Shown here: piece by piece, positions 11,556 to 23,750 of the stretch | Layout of the letters: the number at the start of each line of letters is the position of its first letter | Numbering within the stretch: the first letter of the stretch is position 1 | NCBI RefSeq assembly: GCF_015706575.1 | Contig: NW_024037056.1 | Span: forward strand, 6,213,176-6,277,175 | DNA: 64,000 nt | Reading direction: 5' to 3' | Origin: Patiria miniata | Taxonomy: Eukaryota; Echinodermata; Asteroidea; Valvatida; Asterinidae | Program-made: the position numbers and the translations under genes | The notes under the pieces: generated by a model | What the model was told of the DNA's origin: nothing | Seen by the model: only the letters and a program-made list of their open reading frames with translations | Databases searched by the model: none

Positions 11556-12005
11556 TGAAGACCTACTTCAATCAGAGGAAAGATGAGAACATGATGCAAT
11601 AATGAATGTACCGAAAGTGCCAGGGCATTTTCGTACCATCACTAAATAAAAATTCATCATATAATCAAAGATATTACGGATCACCTATCTGTTTGTTAAG
11701 ATTACACGAATATGTAGCTTTACATGTAGACTAGTGTGTGGCATTTGATCCGTCGTATGTTAAGCATATCTGTTTGAAGACCTACTTCTATCAGAGGAAA
11801 GATGAGAAAATGGTGCAATTATGAATACACTGAGGGCATTGTCGCACCATCACTGAACAAAAATCATTTTCAAATTCAGCATGGAAACAAAGATATTACG
11901 GATCACCCGTGTGTTAAGAACACACGAAGATGTAGCTTCACATGTAGAATAGTTTGTCATACATGACTATGGCATGTGATCCGTCGTATGTTAAGCATAT
12001 CTGTT
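11556..12005 (+). repeat. Tandem duplication, two units of about 220-230 bp
   Basis: Unit 1 runs about 11556-11774 and unit 2 about 11775-12005. Shared landmarks: 'tgaagacctacttc.atcag', 'aggaaagatgaga', 'caaagatattacggatcacc', 'gatccgtcgtatgttaagc' and 'atatctgttt'. The units differ at perhaps one base in ten plus indels, so the duplication is not recent. No protein frame is maintained. Confidence 0.85.
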
Positions 12006-12195
12006 TGAAGATACAGCGAATGCAGCATGCATTTGTACGTGGTGGTTTCATCGCACTGGTATCTATAGAGAAATCCGAGCACGCTTACAATTTTATCACG
12101 AAGGCCCCCTTCAATTGTGAAAGCATTGTGCTAGCTATTAGAATAGCATGCATCATAGGTTCTCCATTGAGGGGGGCCTTGTGAGTGCACAGTGC

Positions 12196-12381
12196 GCTTG
12201 GTTATGGTGTAAATCGAGGACCATTACGTGCAACAGCATCGAGGACAGAAACCAAATCGAGGGCTCCTCGGTTGGAAAACGTGTAAAAAACCAATGAGAG
12301 CTGTTGCGAAAAAGAAGTGTACAACCAAAGGAAAAGGGAAGAGGAACAAACGAAAATCCTCGACTTACAACATAAACAAAC
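12196..12381 (+). mobile_element. MITE family E, copy 2
   Basis: Same family as 894-1080 and 12734-12915. It opens GGTTATGGTGTAAATCGAGG and closes 'cgacttacaacataaacaaac'. Internal GAGGAC motifs occur near both ends, with 'ccaatgagagctgttgcg' in the middle. It lies in the same orientation as copy 3, with a family Q element between them. Confidence 0.8.
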
Positions 12382-12403
12382 TTAAGTGCGTGGAAAAACA
12401 CTG

Positions 12404-12694
12404 CCTTGTGGGGTACCGGAACAATGGGAGGTACCCCACAAGGAATGCCCACCGACTTGCGGGGTACCGTTTTGGTACCCAAGTTTATCAAGAAATAGAT
12501 ATATGGATTTTACTGAAAAACTAGGAATTTCCAAGGTGGGTTGATCAGTCGCAAATGGAAGAGTTTTAGAAAAGGGATATTAAGTCGGAATTTCAGCCCA
12601 GGAAATTAATTCTGGTTAAAATAAGAGTATTTTGAAATTAGTGTGCTACGTTGCAAAAGTTTAGTTCACGAGAACAAAGGAAGTACCCCACTTC
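12404..12694 (+). mobile_element. MITE family Q, copy A (GTGGGGTACC motif subtype)
   Basis: The body ('aggaatttccaaggtg', 'gttgatca', 'gggatattaagtc', 'cccaggaaatt.attctggt', 'taaaata.gag') matches 23751-24060 and the reverse complement of 61841-62177. Its end motifs are GTGGGGTACC in direct and inverted form at about 12406, 12435, 12464 and, inverted, 12683. The other two copies carry GTGGAGAC-type motifs at the corresponding places. No coding frame. The superfamily is undetermined. Confidence 0.75.
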
Positions 12695-12733
12695 TATGCC
12701 TATGTAAGCGTGTGTGTGTATGTGTGTGGGTGC

Positions 12734-12915
12734 GTTTCTTTGTGGTGTAAATCGAGGACACATACGTGCAACATCATCGGTGAATCGAGGACAGAAACCC
12801 AATCAATGCCTCCTCGGTTGGAAAACGTGTACAAAACCAATGAGAGCTGTTGCGAACAAGTTAAAGTGCACACAAAGGAAAAGAGAAGAGTCCTCGATTT
12901 ACACCATAAACAAAC
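12734..12915 (+). mobile_element. MITE family E, copy 3
   Basis: Opens GTTTCTTTGTGGTGTAAATC and closes 'gatttacaccataaacaaac'. Three GAGGAC-type motifs lie in the left part and one inverted at the right end. It is closely similar to copy 2 throughout, with a small indel near the right end. The adjacent GT-rich run (about 12710-12732) is simple sequence. Confidence 0.8.
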
Positions 12916-13163
12916 GTGTGTGATCACGTTCCCGGACTCGTACTAGCTCTCTCTTGCATTATGAACATGTAGTGCCAAGTTGACAGATATTACAATTTAT
13001 TCAGACATGATAAAAGACGACTGCCTACTCCACTTAATGATTCATTGTGCCTCACCTTGCAATTATTCTCAGTCTAGCGTGACGTTTGTCATATCCACTT
13101 AAATAATTGAAGAACGTGAATATGTCGACACGTGTCGGAGTCCACAGCGCCTACTGTGCGTTT
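12916..13163. other. Unassigned spacer
   Basis: No element or exon seen between family E copy 3 and the TTAA-flanked element. Confidence 0.4.
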
Positions 13164-13828
13164 TTAAAGGGCCGTGAAATGAATTTTTTTTTAGGAACCC
13201 ATTTTGTGCAACTTGCTACTCCTTTTAAATGTATGTAAACTATTTGACGTGCCTTTTTGGTTAATTTTATTGAAAAGTGCTTTTTTTTTTAAACATTAAT
13301 TAAACATTTTCCATGCTTTTCTGGTCCACTGAGGGCGCTGTTGCTGTGATGTTTTTTCAGGAATATATTGTTCAGTTTTAGGGATATTCTGTTCAAATTG
13401 GGAACCCAAAAATTTGCTAATTGAAAATATTTGTCTGCTCATATAAAGTTTCATACAAGTTTGCTCAAAAAAGTTGGCTAACGTTTGCTCATTGGCTTAC
13501 TGCCATCTACTGACATGGCTTACTGCCATGTACTGACACTACAACGAATCACCAAAGAATAGAAAATTCACAACAGCAAAATATCCAAAAATTCTGGCAA
13601 CTTTTGGTGCTGAAGTGGCTTTCACATAGAGGTTTCTGCATGAAATGACATCACACTTTTGCTCATGAACATGACCATTTTCATTTGCATAAAAACCACA
13701 AAAGCACCCCCAGAAAAACCCTTGAAAATGGCAAAACGAAAATTGAATATAAGGCTAAATTGGACCTAAAGGTGCACTTTCAAGGATTGCAATCAAACAA
13801 ATTAAAAGTACATTGCATGGGCCCTTAA
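13164..13828. mobile_element. Probable TTAA-flanked element X
   Basis: TTAA at 13164-13167 and 13825-13828 encloses short inverted ends (AGGGCCGTGAAATG on the left, inverted GGGCCCATGCAATG on the right). Only about 14 bp of the ends match and no second copy is in the window, so this is less secure than the other elements. The interior has a short local repeat ('ggcttactgccat' twice, about 13495-13530). Confidence 0.5.
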
Positions 13829-14908
13829 AAGTGACAAATTGTATTTTGAGAGAGGGTCGCTGTTTATTTTCTAATACTTACGCTTCAGAGCTGAATCAAT
13901 TCATAATGATTCTTACTGTGCCTTATATTAGCTCCTGATATAGCGTGCAATATCCTACAATCACAACATTCCTAGCGGTTGACTATGTCAGGTGGCATAT
14001 CGACCAGAGGCTTGGTTCTCTATGTTGAGGTAATGACCATGCAGGTGACATAGAACTTCACACTTGATATACTTCTTTAATTTCCCTGCGTATCACTCAA
14101 GCATGCTTCACCGGCACCGTCCACCCCGAGATAACGCCGCGTGATAAGTGACGTCTGTCCTGCTCAATATCATTCCCATACGTGCGCGTCATCAAAAATG
14201 GAGAAAAAAAATGAAAAAAACAAAATACCTGCTGTGGAAAGCGATAATGCAGAATTTATCTCACTCTGTGGTGTGTTAATGAGGTCACAGGTAAATGAAC
14301 AAGCAACACTCCTAAAGTGCATTTGCGTTACATTGTCTCTCACTCATTTCAGTTCCCTGGATTCCCACTTATTTGGATGAGTTGGTTTCACCAATATCTC
14401 GCAATTACAGGGTATGTGCACGAAAAACATTGATCATGATTCTTTTTTGTTTACAACGAATAACAGCTCAACAGAAAGTATTTTTATATGCGTGCGTAAC
14501 CGAACCATGACATTTTTGAACAGTTGTTTTCGTAATTTAGGTTAGTTTTTTTCCCCCCAATTAATATTGGATAGGTTTATTATTAAAGATAACAATTTTA
14601 AATTATTATTTTTAAGCCCCTTTCACAGAGGGACTTTGACGGAAACAAGCATATTAAAAATTACATATTTTGATCGTGAACCGTTTTAATTGTGTAAAAG
14701 TCCGAAAGGCTTCACTTGCAAAGAATCGCACGCCAAGGCTTAAACTTCAAAATTGAGTATATTGTAGTAATTATGTTTTTAGTATCGTGACCAGGTGTTT
14801 TAAATTGAAAGCAATGTCTACTGCAATTAACTCTAATTGCCCCTTAATGCTACTTGATACTTCTATCAAGTCTAGAACGTTCAGCTGTTCACATGAAGTG
14901 CTTTAATA
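13829..14908. other. Unassigned DNA
   Basis: AT-rich, no supported gene or repeat partner. Confidence 0.35.
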
Positions 14909-15585
14909 CAGGGCGTCCTGACAAAAATGATGCATGTAAACCCCTCCATTTTTCCCAATTTACATCCAAAATTGTCTGCGGATGTTTACGCCATCTTCAA
15001 GGTAATAGATTTAGCTTGAGAATACCGTTTGTTTCATTGAGATTGCTTTTGTAAATCGAAAGATATGTTTGAATAACGGCAAAGCCAAGAAACCCATTTT
15101 GTGCCACTTTCTGTGAAGCAGTTAAAATCAGTATAGCCCTCGCCTAAAACCAAATCACTGTACTGTTAGTGATTTTTAAGCAGAGTGTGCAATATTTATT
15201 TATATTTAATTGAACTCTTTCATTGAAGTTTTAAAGAAGTGAACCTGTCTGTATCAAATTGTTTCAACGTAAGAATAAATCCCTATATTGCCGTGTGAAT
15301 GGAATGTTTGTCTTACACCCATAGGGATAATCTTATCGAAAGAGCCATACTGGCATTGTCTGATCTTTGAAGCACTGGCTTCCTAAAAGTGGTACAGAAT
15401 TTGTTTTTGGCTTTGCGGTTATTCAAACATATCTCAGGATTTACAAAAGCAATCGTAATTAAACAAACGGTATTCTCAAGCTAAATCTGTAACCTTGAAG
15501 ATCGTGTAAACATTTGCAGTAAATTCCGGTTGTAAATTGGCGAAAATGGCGGAGTTACTTGCACCATTATTTTCAGGACAACCTG
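14909..15585. mobile_element. Long-arm TA-flanked MITE K (mariner-like)
   Basis: Begins CAGGGCGTCCTGACAAAAAT and ends TTTTCAGGACAACCTG, flanked by TA. The arms are inverted over roughly 200 bp: 'ttcaaggtaatagatttagc', 'gagaataccgtttgttt', 'gaataacggcaaagccaa' on the left have inverted counterparts on the right ('ggctttgcggttattc', 'aaacggtattctcaagc', 'aaatctgtaaccttgaag'). Single copy here, no coding frame. Confidence 0.8.
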
Positions 15586-16139
15586 TAGTGCAAAAAAAAT
15601 TGACAATTAGCTATACGTGTGGAGCAGGGCAATCAGTCTGATATGTTTTCAGAGCACCCGTCCGCGACCATACTGTTTACAGCTCGTTTAGCCTGTGTAT
15701 GCAAGGATCCTTTCTAAAACAAACATCAGGGCTCTTTATTTAGCCGTCTGTGTACTGTGCCTGTCGCTTCGGCTTAGTTCCCGCTTGAAACGACAGGCAC
15801 GTAAATACCAATTGCCAAGGGATCTCCGTTGAAATGAATAGCTTCTTGAGAAGAGTCTCTTACCAGAACACGTGCTTGTCAACACTGCCAATGATTGCCT
15901 TATTGAATGATGAAAACTAGAGGATCAACTGCTGGTGACGATTAGAGAAAAATATTGCAGGTTTACCAGAGATAAACAACCATATATTGTAATATTTTTA
16001 CCCCATGCTTTCTTCATCCATTTCAAATTAGTTATCTTAAAAAGACGTGATATCTTGAAAGAAAAACCTCGGAGGTCATCTCTGTGCCAGTTGAATCCCA
16101 AAACTACATAAGATGTTTATTTATTTTTTATTTTATTTC
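15586..16139. other. Unassigned DNA
   Basis: Apart from the small stem-loop at 15757-15800, nothing recognisable. Confidence 0.35.
15757..15800. repeat. Small perfect stem-loop
   Basis: GTGCCTGTCG and CGACAGGCAC pair perfectly over 10 bp around a 24-nt loop. No known function is inferred. Confidence 0.5.
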
Positions 16140-16406
16140 TTTCTGGTAATGAAACCAAGGATTCCTCAAAAGTGCCCTAGGCACTGTAGCTCGAAAGCCT
16201 GAAGAAACCTGTAGAGAGAAGACAATGAGAAGAAATTACAGTTTTAGAGGTGGGAGGAAAAGCCCATGCAGAGGAATATTCTGAGGAAAACCCACAGAAT
16301 CAGGTAGGGACTGAAAACCCAATCCACATGTTGGCCCAGGCGGGATTCGAACCCGGGTCACAGCCGTGGAAGCCGAGGAAAGTACCGCTACACCAACCTG
16401 ACTCCC
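16140..16406 (-). mobile_element. tRNA-derived SINE family 1, copy 1
   Basis: On the minus strand it starts 'gggagtcaggttggtgtagc' (A-box region), followed by a near-perfect B box (GGTTCGAATCCC at about 16346-16358). The body contains 'acatgtggattgggttttca', 'gtgggttttcctcagaatat' and 'gcacttttgaggaatcc', and the tail is A/T-rich. The same head, body and 3' end recur on the plus strand at 29954-30222. Such SINEs are transcribed by RNA polymerase III and copied by a partner LINE. Reading frames across it are incidental. Confidence 0.88.
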
Positions 16407-16837
16407 GATCAGGAAAACCATTAACTAGTATTAAGATTCTTGATGCAGCATTTGATAACTTCGCATGTGATATTTCATCCATAAACATTTGTATCATCGA
16501 AAGTTATTTGCAACCACCGATACAAGCTGCGTTCTTTGATCTAAGCGATAACATGAGATTCTGTTGGATGTTACTTCCACCGTGACGCTGTCAAAAGCTC
16601 TCAGCTCTTGTTTATTGTGGTACATTATATCATGACTGATACGTCTGTCATCAACCTGATTTAGTAGTGCCCGTTACACGAATCGTCTTGGTGTGTCCTC
16701 ATACGTCTCAAGATATACAAGTACGTCAAGAGCAGCGGAAGTGAGAATGTGTTTATGGTTTACATTCCATGAAGCCAGATTTGTAGTAGTTTCTACAGCC
16801 AGATGTATCGGTTACGTTCTTTCATGATGTTCTGTGC

Positions 16838-17120
16838 ATGGGGGAGTTCGGCCTGGTGGTGACGGTTTGTTACTCATGATCAGAGGGTCAGGGGTTCGAA
16901 TCCAGCTGCTGACCATATGTTGTGTCTTTGGGCAAGCCGCTTCACATAGACTTGCTTCTCTCCACCCAGGAGTATAAATGGGTACCGGCATAAACTGGGG
17001 AGTAACCTGCGGTGAAATGACATCCCATCCAGGAGGAATAGAAATATTCTCGGTCGTTTCATGCTTCTGAAACCGGAGATAAACACCGTCCTGATGGGCT
17101 ATATTGGCTCGTGCGTTTTG
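16838..17120 (+). mobile_element. tRNA-derived SINE family 2, copy 1
   Basis: The head 'gttcggcctggtggtgacgg' plus a perfect B box (GGTTCGAATCC at about 16894-16904) is followed by the conserved body 'ttgggcaagccgcttcac' and 'ctctccacccaggagtataa'. The same head and body are at 52536-52810, but the 3' parts differ. This body is shared by tRNA-SINEs of several marine invertebrate groups, which is part of the basis for my host guess. The right boundary is uncertain. Confidence 0.85.
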
Positions 17121-18363
17121 TTCCACCATCAGGAATTTCACCATCACGGAAATGTCAGCGGTGACATACTTCAACTACATATTTTAAAGAGCCTTTTTTA
17201 AAGTGAAAAAGGTATACAGGGAAACGTTTACTTTAAAGTATTGAACAAGATGCCGAATTCAGACCTTGTAATATAACATGTAAACGCCAGGCTTCATCAA
17301 CGTTGGGCATCCTATATATTCAAAGACCCTACGGTGTCTGTCTGATGTCTGTCTGATTTCTTGTGTCACTTTTTTTGTAAAAGGCGCAAGGAGTGTGCAG
17401 AAGCACAAAATGTAACGGTAAATGGAAAGGTATCTAGTGTATGCAGGTCCTATGGTACGATTTCACTCATCTAAAGTCACGGTTGGCACCAAAAACAAAA
17501 AAATAATTTATTTGTTTTGTTTGGATTTTTTGGCAAATTTGTTTCTTGCAAACTTTGAATACTTAAATATGCCAACATCATATCCATGAAAACACTCCAA
17601 AACATAACGTTCATTATGAAAAGGGTGGCCAAATTGCTGCACCAAGGTTTGCCACGCCCACTTGGGGTCAACATGCAAATTGAGGTCAAAGTAATACATT
17701 AATATATGACTCCATCCAGCTAGTGTTTGTATAATGTTTTCTGTGTAATTGTTTATGACCCAGAATACCTTAACAATCAGAAAGTACTCTTTCTGGTTCA
17801 ATTCCGGGAAGCGGAGAGCCTGGCCCTATAGCAATCTGAACACTAATTCTTCATCCCACCTTTTTTTTGGCATGAATTTCACTTTAGGCATCAGTCCTTT
17901 AACCTACATGGTTGTACCTGCTGATATTTAATTTATATGCCCCTCTGAGTAGCAGACGCTGACCGGTATATTACGCATTAAATATAAATTGGAACACACT
18001 TCCCGCGCCTGCATTATTCTGCTCCCCGTTTCGACACTGACGACTCTCTTTAGTGCTCTCGGTAACTTTCCCGATAACCATGCATATTTTTTTCCCCACC
18101 ATGGGTGTGCATAATACATGAACATTGGTACCTTTTGGAATATTGTGATTGGAAAGACGGATAACAGGAACATATGTATTCATAATTTCTTTCCCATTTT
18201 GATTTGAGTAGTCGGGCTGTGGAATTGCTTTTTTATTCAGCACAAGAATCGTATTCAGTTTCGTCTCATTTTGCATTAAAGTATACCGATAGGAAAAACA
18301 GTGAGAAAGTGTAATTAGTAATCTGAATTACATGTACGACTCAGGCATGAGTGTAGATTTGTA
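17121..18363. other. Unassigned DNA
   Basis: No supported gene or repeat. Short AT-rich frames only. Confidence 0.35.
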
Positions 18364-19201
18364 TAGGCCTGAGCGACTAGTGAATTTCAATAGTCACCAC
18401 TAGTTACGATAAATAGTCGCGACTAGTAACACATTATTTATCTATCAAGCAATACCTCTGATCAGTGGAGCAATACGTCTAACATATGGGTCTGCGTATG
18501 TGCAATGCGCATTTGGGGCAGAAAAAACAACAACAAGCAGGTCAGTTCGTCGTGCTCAACCGGTTCCATATTGTTTAGTGGTTTTTGACACAGTTTGTTA
18601 TTATTATTACATATCGTGTAAAGTACAGGCAGATTGTAGTGAAACATGGTTTGATCATTGAGTATTTGATGGAGTTACTATTTATAAGCAAACGTCATCT
18701 TTTATTTCACATACATGCATACTTTCCAGTGAAATTCAGAAGCAATCCCCATACTTTCAAATGTTCCGTTCTAATCAGAACAGGGCCCTGCACATGAATA
18801 ATGTCTGCGTACTACAAGATATTAAGCCATACGCTTGCAAAGTAATGACCGAATCACATGTGTAATACATATCAGTCATTGTAGCGATAACCCCGATATA
18901 CTCATTTTTGAATGATCACATTAGAAAATACACATTTGCCTCTGAAATTGGCATTCATGTTCTGTCATTGTTACTTTTAAATCCTTCTTTCTTGAAACCC
19001 CTTTATTTTCTAATTACTTGGGTCACAGATTTTCAGGTGTGGGTGACTATCGAATTTCAATAGTCGCTATACTAATTTCAATAGTCGCGACTAATTTCAA
19101 TTCTCCAACTAGTCACGGCATAATGACTAGTCGACTATTTAGAAATTGATAATCGTGACAAACAATGCTTTTTAGTTTTGGCGAATAGTCGCACAGGCCT
19201 A
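18364..19201. mobile_element. hAT-like non-autonomous element O
   Basis: Ends are TAGGCCTGAGCGACTA and, inverted, TAGGCCTGTGCGACTATT. Flanking 8-mers are GATTTGTA (18356-18363) and CATTTGTG (19202-19209), matching at 6 of 8, as expected for an aged 8-bp hAT duplication. Near both ends there are iterated palindromes of the TAGTCGCGACTA type, a known layout for hAT transposase-binding sites. The 600-bp centre has no recognisable transposase. Single copy in the window. Confidence 0.8.
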
Positions 19202-22088
19202 CATTTGTGCATACTTTTGTTAATACTTGATCATCTTCATATATCTTTAGTATCTTTATATTCTTTACAGTGAGTTCGAGTGCACTATTTACTAAGAATA
19301 CTAAGCCGATGAGAGCCCCTTTAGTTAATGAGATATCTGTGGTCTCGACTTATGACAGGCTCAACTTCGCCTTCCAGCTAGTAGTAAAATGAACGATGTT
19401 ATATCGTCAATAGAGATATCACCTTGAGGATACTCTACGCATTTACAGTTAAGATGCGTACTCACCAAAGCCTGTCACTGCAAGCTCGTGCAGTCTTACG
19501 GAGAGCAACGTAGATGAAAATATCGATCATTGGATATCGAAAAACCATTATGGGTATAATGTTCACCTAGGAGGCTAGGCCATTTGCTAGTGACCTTAAT
19601 TTACTCCCCAAAATTGTTACTAGTTTCGCAAATTTGCGTGCTTAACATTTGTACAAGTTACCCTCGGGAGCGCGGATGGGCACAAGATAGCTTTAGACCG
19701 CGACTTCTAGCGCAATTGATACATAATTCGATTTCCTGTAGGTCAGTCGGAGTGGCGAGTTGCACGTATAACTGCTTTCCTAGCCTAAGCAGACGGGTGG
19801 GGTTTTGTTTCATATCGACTTTGCCCTGAGGTAGGCCGGGTCTTGGGTCCAGTGCCTGTGATCTACCACTAATATTTAGGGAGGAAGAAACTATCGATCT
19901 TGAATGAACGCCAAGGGATATTTACCAAGTCTGGGTAGTAATTGTACCTAGTCCAGTCTGACATCTGATACAGGCAAATAATGCGCCGCTCCAGTCTTGA
20001 GGTCGCATGCAAATTTATGGCTTTTGGGACAGAGAAATTGGCGTTTTAAATCCCTTGTGACATTTTCGTTGCTTCGAATCGGTTAAGCAGTCGCTGGAAA
20101 ACAAAAGTGATTGCACGAATGATTGCAAGAATATGTCGGTGGAGGAAAAGAGTTTTGGGCCTGAGGCTCGTGTGGTCTGGTTCGGTAGTCGGTAAGTCGG
20201 CTGGAACACTAGATTTTGAAGGCATCTTCTGTGGATAGTGATGCAAGAAAAGTGTGTTTCTAAACACGTTTTGTGGTAAGCCGTCTTCTCATGCCTCACG
20301 GATTGTACATGTGTGGTTTGGAGCTTAAACCTACCCGAGGTCTCCAACTTATTATATAGGTGTATAATACATTTCTTGCCTTACATTATTTAGTTGTTAT
20401 CTTGTATCTGAATGATATTCGGTGTCATACAATTACATCCGAGGACAGAAAGAAGAATACATTGCCCTTGAAGATGATGATTTTTTTGTAAGACGTCTTG
20501 CACGTGTAATGATAAACATGTATAACTCACGCAAGTGAGAGGATTGACGTTCAGAAAAAAAGGTAATGACTCGTTCACTCTGTGGCATTGGAAAGTGGAA
20601 ACGAATATGAACCCATCTGAAACTTAAGACAGTGGTCAGGTTGTTTGATGAAAACTGACAGTGTTGATTGCTCTAGCATCTTCACAAAAAGCTGGAGGCA
20701 ACCATTGTCAGTTCTTGCAGGTACGGAAATGTGTTGCTATCTGGGAATAGAGCTGTGGGGGTGGTTACACAACAAGTCTATATTTGCATATACAAAGTCG
20801 GGTTTTTTTTCTATCAGAAATAGTGGGTAGGGTGAAACTCCCACACATTTTGTCTGAGGAGCCCTATACCTGAATCTGTTTTCTTCTTCTTCTTCTTTTT
20901 TTTTTTTTAGGCCTAGGTGTTTTGGCTCAATACTCCAGACATTGTTTGCAAAATAATAAACTATTCCGGTAAGCACAATCAGATGACGTGTACTGCGTAC
21001 GCGCGTATCACGCTCGGGCGCGTAGGTTGTACGCGCGCGCTCTATGTTCTTTTGACCAATGGGCTCTCTGTTCCTCTGACCAATGTGATGAACAACTAGA
21101 GCAATTCGCGCGGAGGCGTGCTGGGGACGTGTGGTCGCATTAGCCCAAACATTGATTTGACTGCAGGCACCGCTGTTTATCACTACGCCATCTGACTGAG
21201 CAGATCATGTACTTAACTTCAAAATAGTCACAATGCTATTCAACTTTGTTCGGCTTTTTCTACCAAACTAATAACCCATTTCGAAGTCAGACATTTACCG
21301 GGACCAAACTGCCCGAAGCCTCGATTTGAGTAGCGTCTTTAGTCTCCTGTGGCATTACCCTTTCTCTCCGGTTATTGAAAATCGGAAGATAACTCCAGAC
21401 TTTATCCTTGACTTTATAACGGATCACTCTGGTGATTGAATCACAGATGAAACCTTTTACTGGTGGCAGAAGTGGGATAACTATGGATTTGACATTCGTT
21501 GTAAAAGCATTGGGAAAAGCCTTAGAGAAGACTTACTGAGAATAGAACATGCGTATTCCTGGTTGTGTCTCCTTTTGGCCAAATGCATTTAAAGTGTTGG
21601 TAATGAGTTGGTGCCTAGTTCTCCTTTTTTGGTAACAGGATTTTGAGAGAATCAGGCTAAAAGTTTGGTATTAAGGACGAAAAGTACAGATGCTGCAAAT
21701 AATGTTGTCAGTGACGATTCGTATTTTTTTGTCGAAACATCGATATAACTTCTCACTACCGCATCTTTCCACAGCAATGTAAAGATACACACCTTTCACT
21801 CGCCATCATGGTGTGTGACATTTCTTTCAGAAATTTCTCCCATCCGATATCGATAATGTAAATGCAACCGAAGACGAAGGATCTTAGCGTCAAGTATTCA
21901 GGATTCTGGAGTCTTTTTCATTTTCCAAGAGGAATGAGCTGGTCAATTTCACTGAGTATGATACATGAGAAGGAGCTTTTCCTTTAACTGGTATACTCTT
22001 AATTGAAATGGCTAGTCACATCAACATGAATAGCAACAAATGTGTACATAGAGTGCAATGGCAAATGTATGTTAATGATTTTTTTTTT
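19202..22088. other. Unassigned DNA with CpG-rich tract
   Basis: No gene supported. At about 20990-21125 there is a CpG-rich patch (gtacgcgcg runs) with two CCAAT boxes ('gaccaatgg', 'gaccaatgtg'). A polypyrimidine run of TTC units and T lies at about 20880-20910. The 148-residue minus-strand frame across 20737-21183 is low-complexity where it crosses that run. Confidence 0.4.
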
Positions 22089-22405
22089 AACTGCGGGATA
22101 GCAGCTCAACAAATCATCATGTCTCTCCGTTAGTTCATTCGTTAGTTAGTAACAAACGTTGACATTGTCTATTGTTCCTACATATTTTGACCGATTTCAA
22201 CCAAAATTTGTCAAAAGTATCAGTAGCCCAGCCCCAACATGTCACATGACCAAACTGAGGCCAAAGGTCATCATGGGGTCACTGAGGTCAAACACCTGAT
22301 TTTGTTTTACTCAAAACACTACTTCCAGAAATGACAATCACGTTACTAATGCATGAACACGAATTCGTTGGCCCGTAGCTTCCGAGATATTTCCGATCGA
22401 GCTTG
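22089..22405 (+). repeat. Dispersed repeat M, copy 1
   Basis: Starts 'aactgcgggatagcagctca', then 'atgtctctccgttag', 'gttagttagtaacaaacgtt', 'gcccagccccaacatgtcac', 'caaaggtcatcatggggtca' and 'gagatatttccgatcgag'. A second full copy is at 28866-29330 and a diverged one on the minus strand at 37730-37995; the first 65 bp recur at 26630-26890. No terminal inverted repeats were found, so the class is unknown. This copy is the empty site for the MITE at 28909-29038. Confidence 0.8.
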
Positions 22406-23750
22406 TTTACAATTTCTTTTACTTTAATTCTTACTTTTTCTGGAAACGATTACAGCACATTGATCGAAACGTGGAGTTGTTTACGCACTCGTTCTGAGTG
22501 CTCGCAGTGATATTGAACATTTGCTTCTCCAAAGTGTCAAATCAGTCTCACATTCAATACATTGAATGAGACCCTGTATGGCTTCAAGGTTGAAAAGCTT
22601 CATGATTTGACAGCCAATATGTTTCAGAGATCCTTGTGCCTACCAAAGGCGTCTCGATATCAAACCAACTCATGCTTGACTGATGCAAGCGAATGTGATA
22701 ACCCGACGTGCTCTCATAGACAGATGATTTCTCTCGCGTCTGCGCTAAACTCGAAATACACATTTATCCTGGGATTGGCTTTTTGGGAAGCCTTTCCGGA
22801 CACACTGCACCTGTTTCTTTACGTCATTTCTCCGGACGCTTTCGAATATTAAAAAAAAAAAAAAAATCCGTAACTCTGGCAGAGTATTAAAGCTTGGAAA
22901 CTCTGACGTCCGTCGTTCTTATCCAGACTGTACGGATGGCTAAGGCAAAGAATATGCGTCAGGCTTCTTAGGTTTTTTTGAATAATTGATTTTGTTTTTA
23001 TTTCATCGTCATTAGTGCCATCATAGGCGATGCCGTTTCACTTGGCAAAAAAATTAAACTGAGATTTCTGAGATATAATTATTAGTATAAAAACTTGTGG
23101 TGAGTTACTTGTTTTAGCCAATGTTCATTGCGAAACTACGATGTCAGTTGCGAAAATCCTGACGGTCTCGCCATGTCGCGGAGATTACGGCGACAGTGTC
23201 ATTCGAACGTCTTTCGCGGCTGTCTCTTTGTCACCGATGAGGGAGGTACTTAATTGTACATGGTCTCCTTAGCCGACTTATGGTTCATTTTGTAGTCGTC
23301 TGCATTATCATGTAATGTCCTGTATACAAATGTATTTTCCAAGCATTGTAAATGAAGAAGCCCTTTGCGTGACGGCTTTCATAATTGATCTTTTACCGCG
23401 GATGGACCCGAAGCTAACGACCACAAGACCTCATGGAATCGTTATCATGGGGATGCAGTATGGAGGAAGTGCAGAGAACCCTGCCAACTATCCACAAAAC
23501 TTGGATCATGTTTGCACCATGTACATCTCTAGTTTCATTGATTGAAACAGAAAGCTTACGGATGGTGCATTAGGAAGTCGTGTTTGTAATGTTCTCGTTA
23601 TCCAGTCAGAATCAATGTTGCAGAGCATGATGAAAAGTGCAATCGCCGTTCGCGTGACATTTCACATCTTCGGCGGTGGGTTGTAAAAGTTGCTCTCAAC
23701 GTTTGGGCTGTCAGAAATGGTATTGGTATTTAAGGTGGTTGTTTGGAGAG
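22406..23750. other. Unassigned DNA
   Basis: Poly-A run at 22851-22866. No supported exon. Confidence 0.35.

Noticed and set aside
16300-16406. tRNA gene on the minus strand
   Set aside because: The B box is perfect, but the sequence continues into a body shared with 29954-30222, so it is a SINE head.
20737-21183. 148-residue minus-strand open frame
   Set aside because: It contains a Lys/Glu run from the TTC-rich polypyrimidine tract and CpG-rich simple sequence; no recognisable domain.
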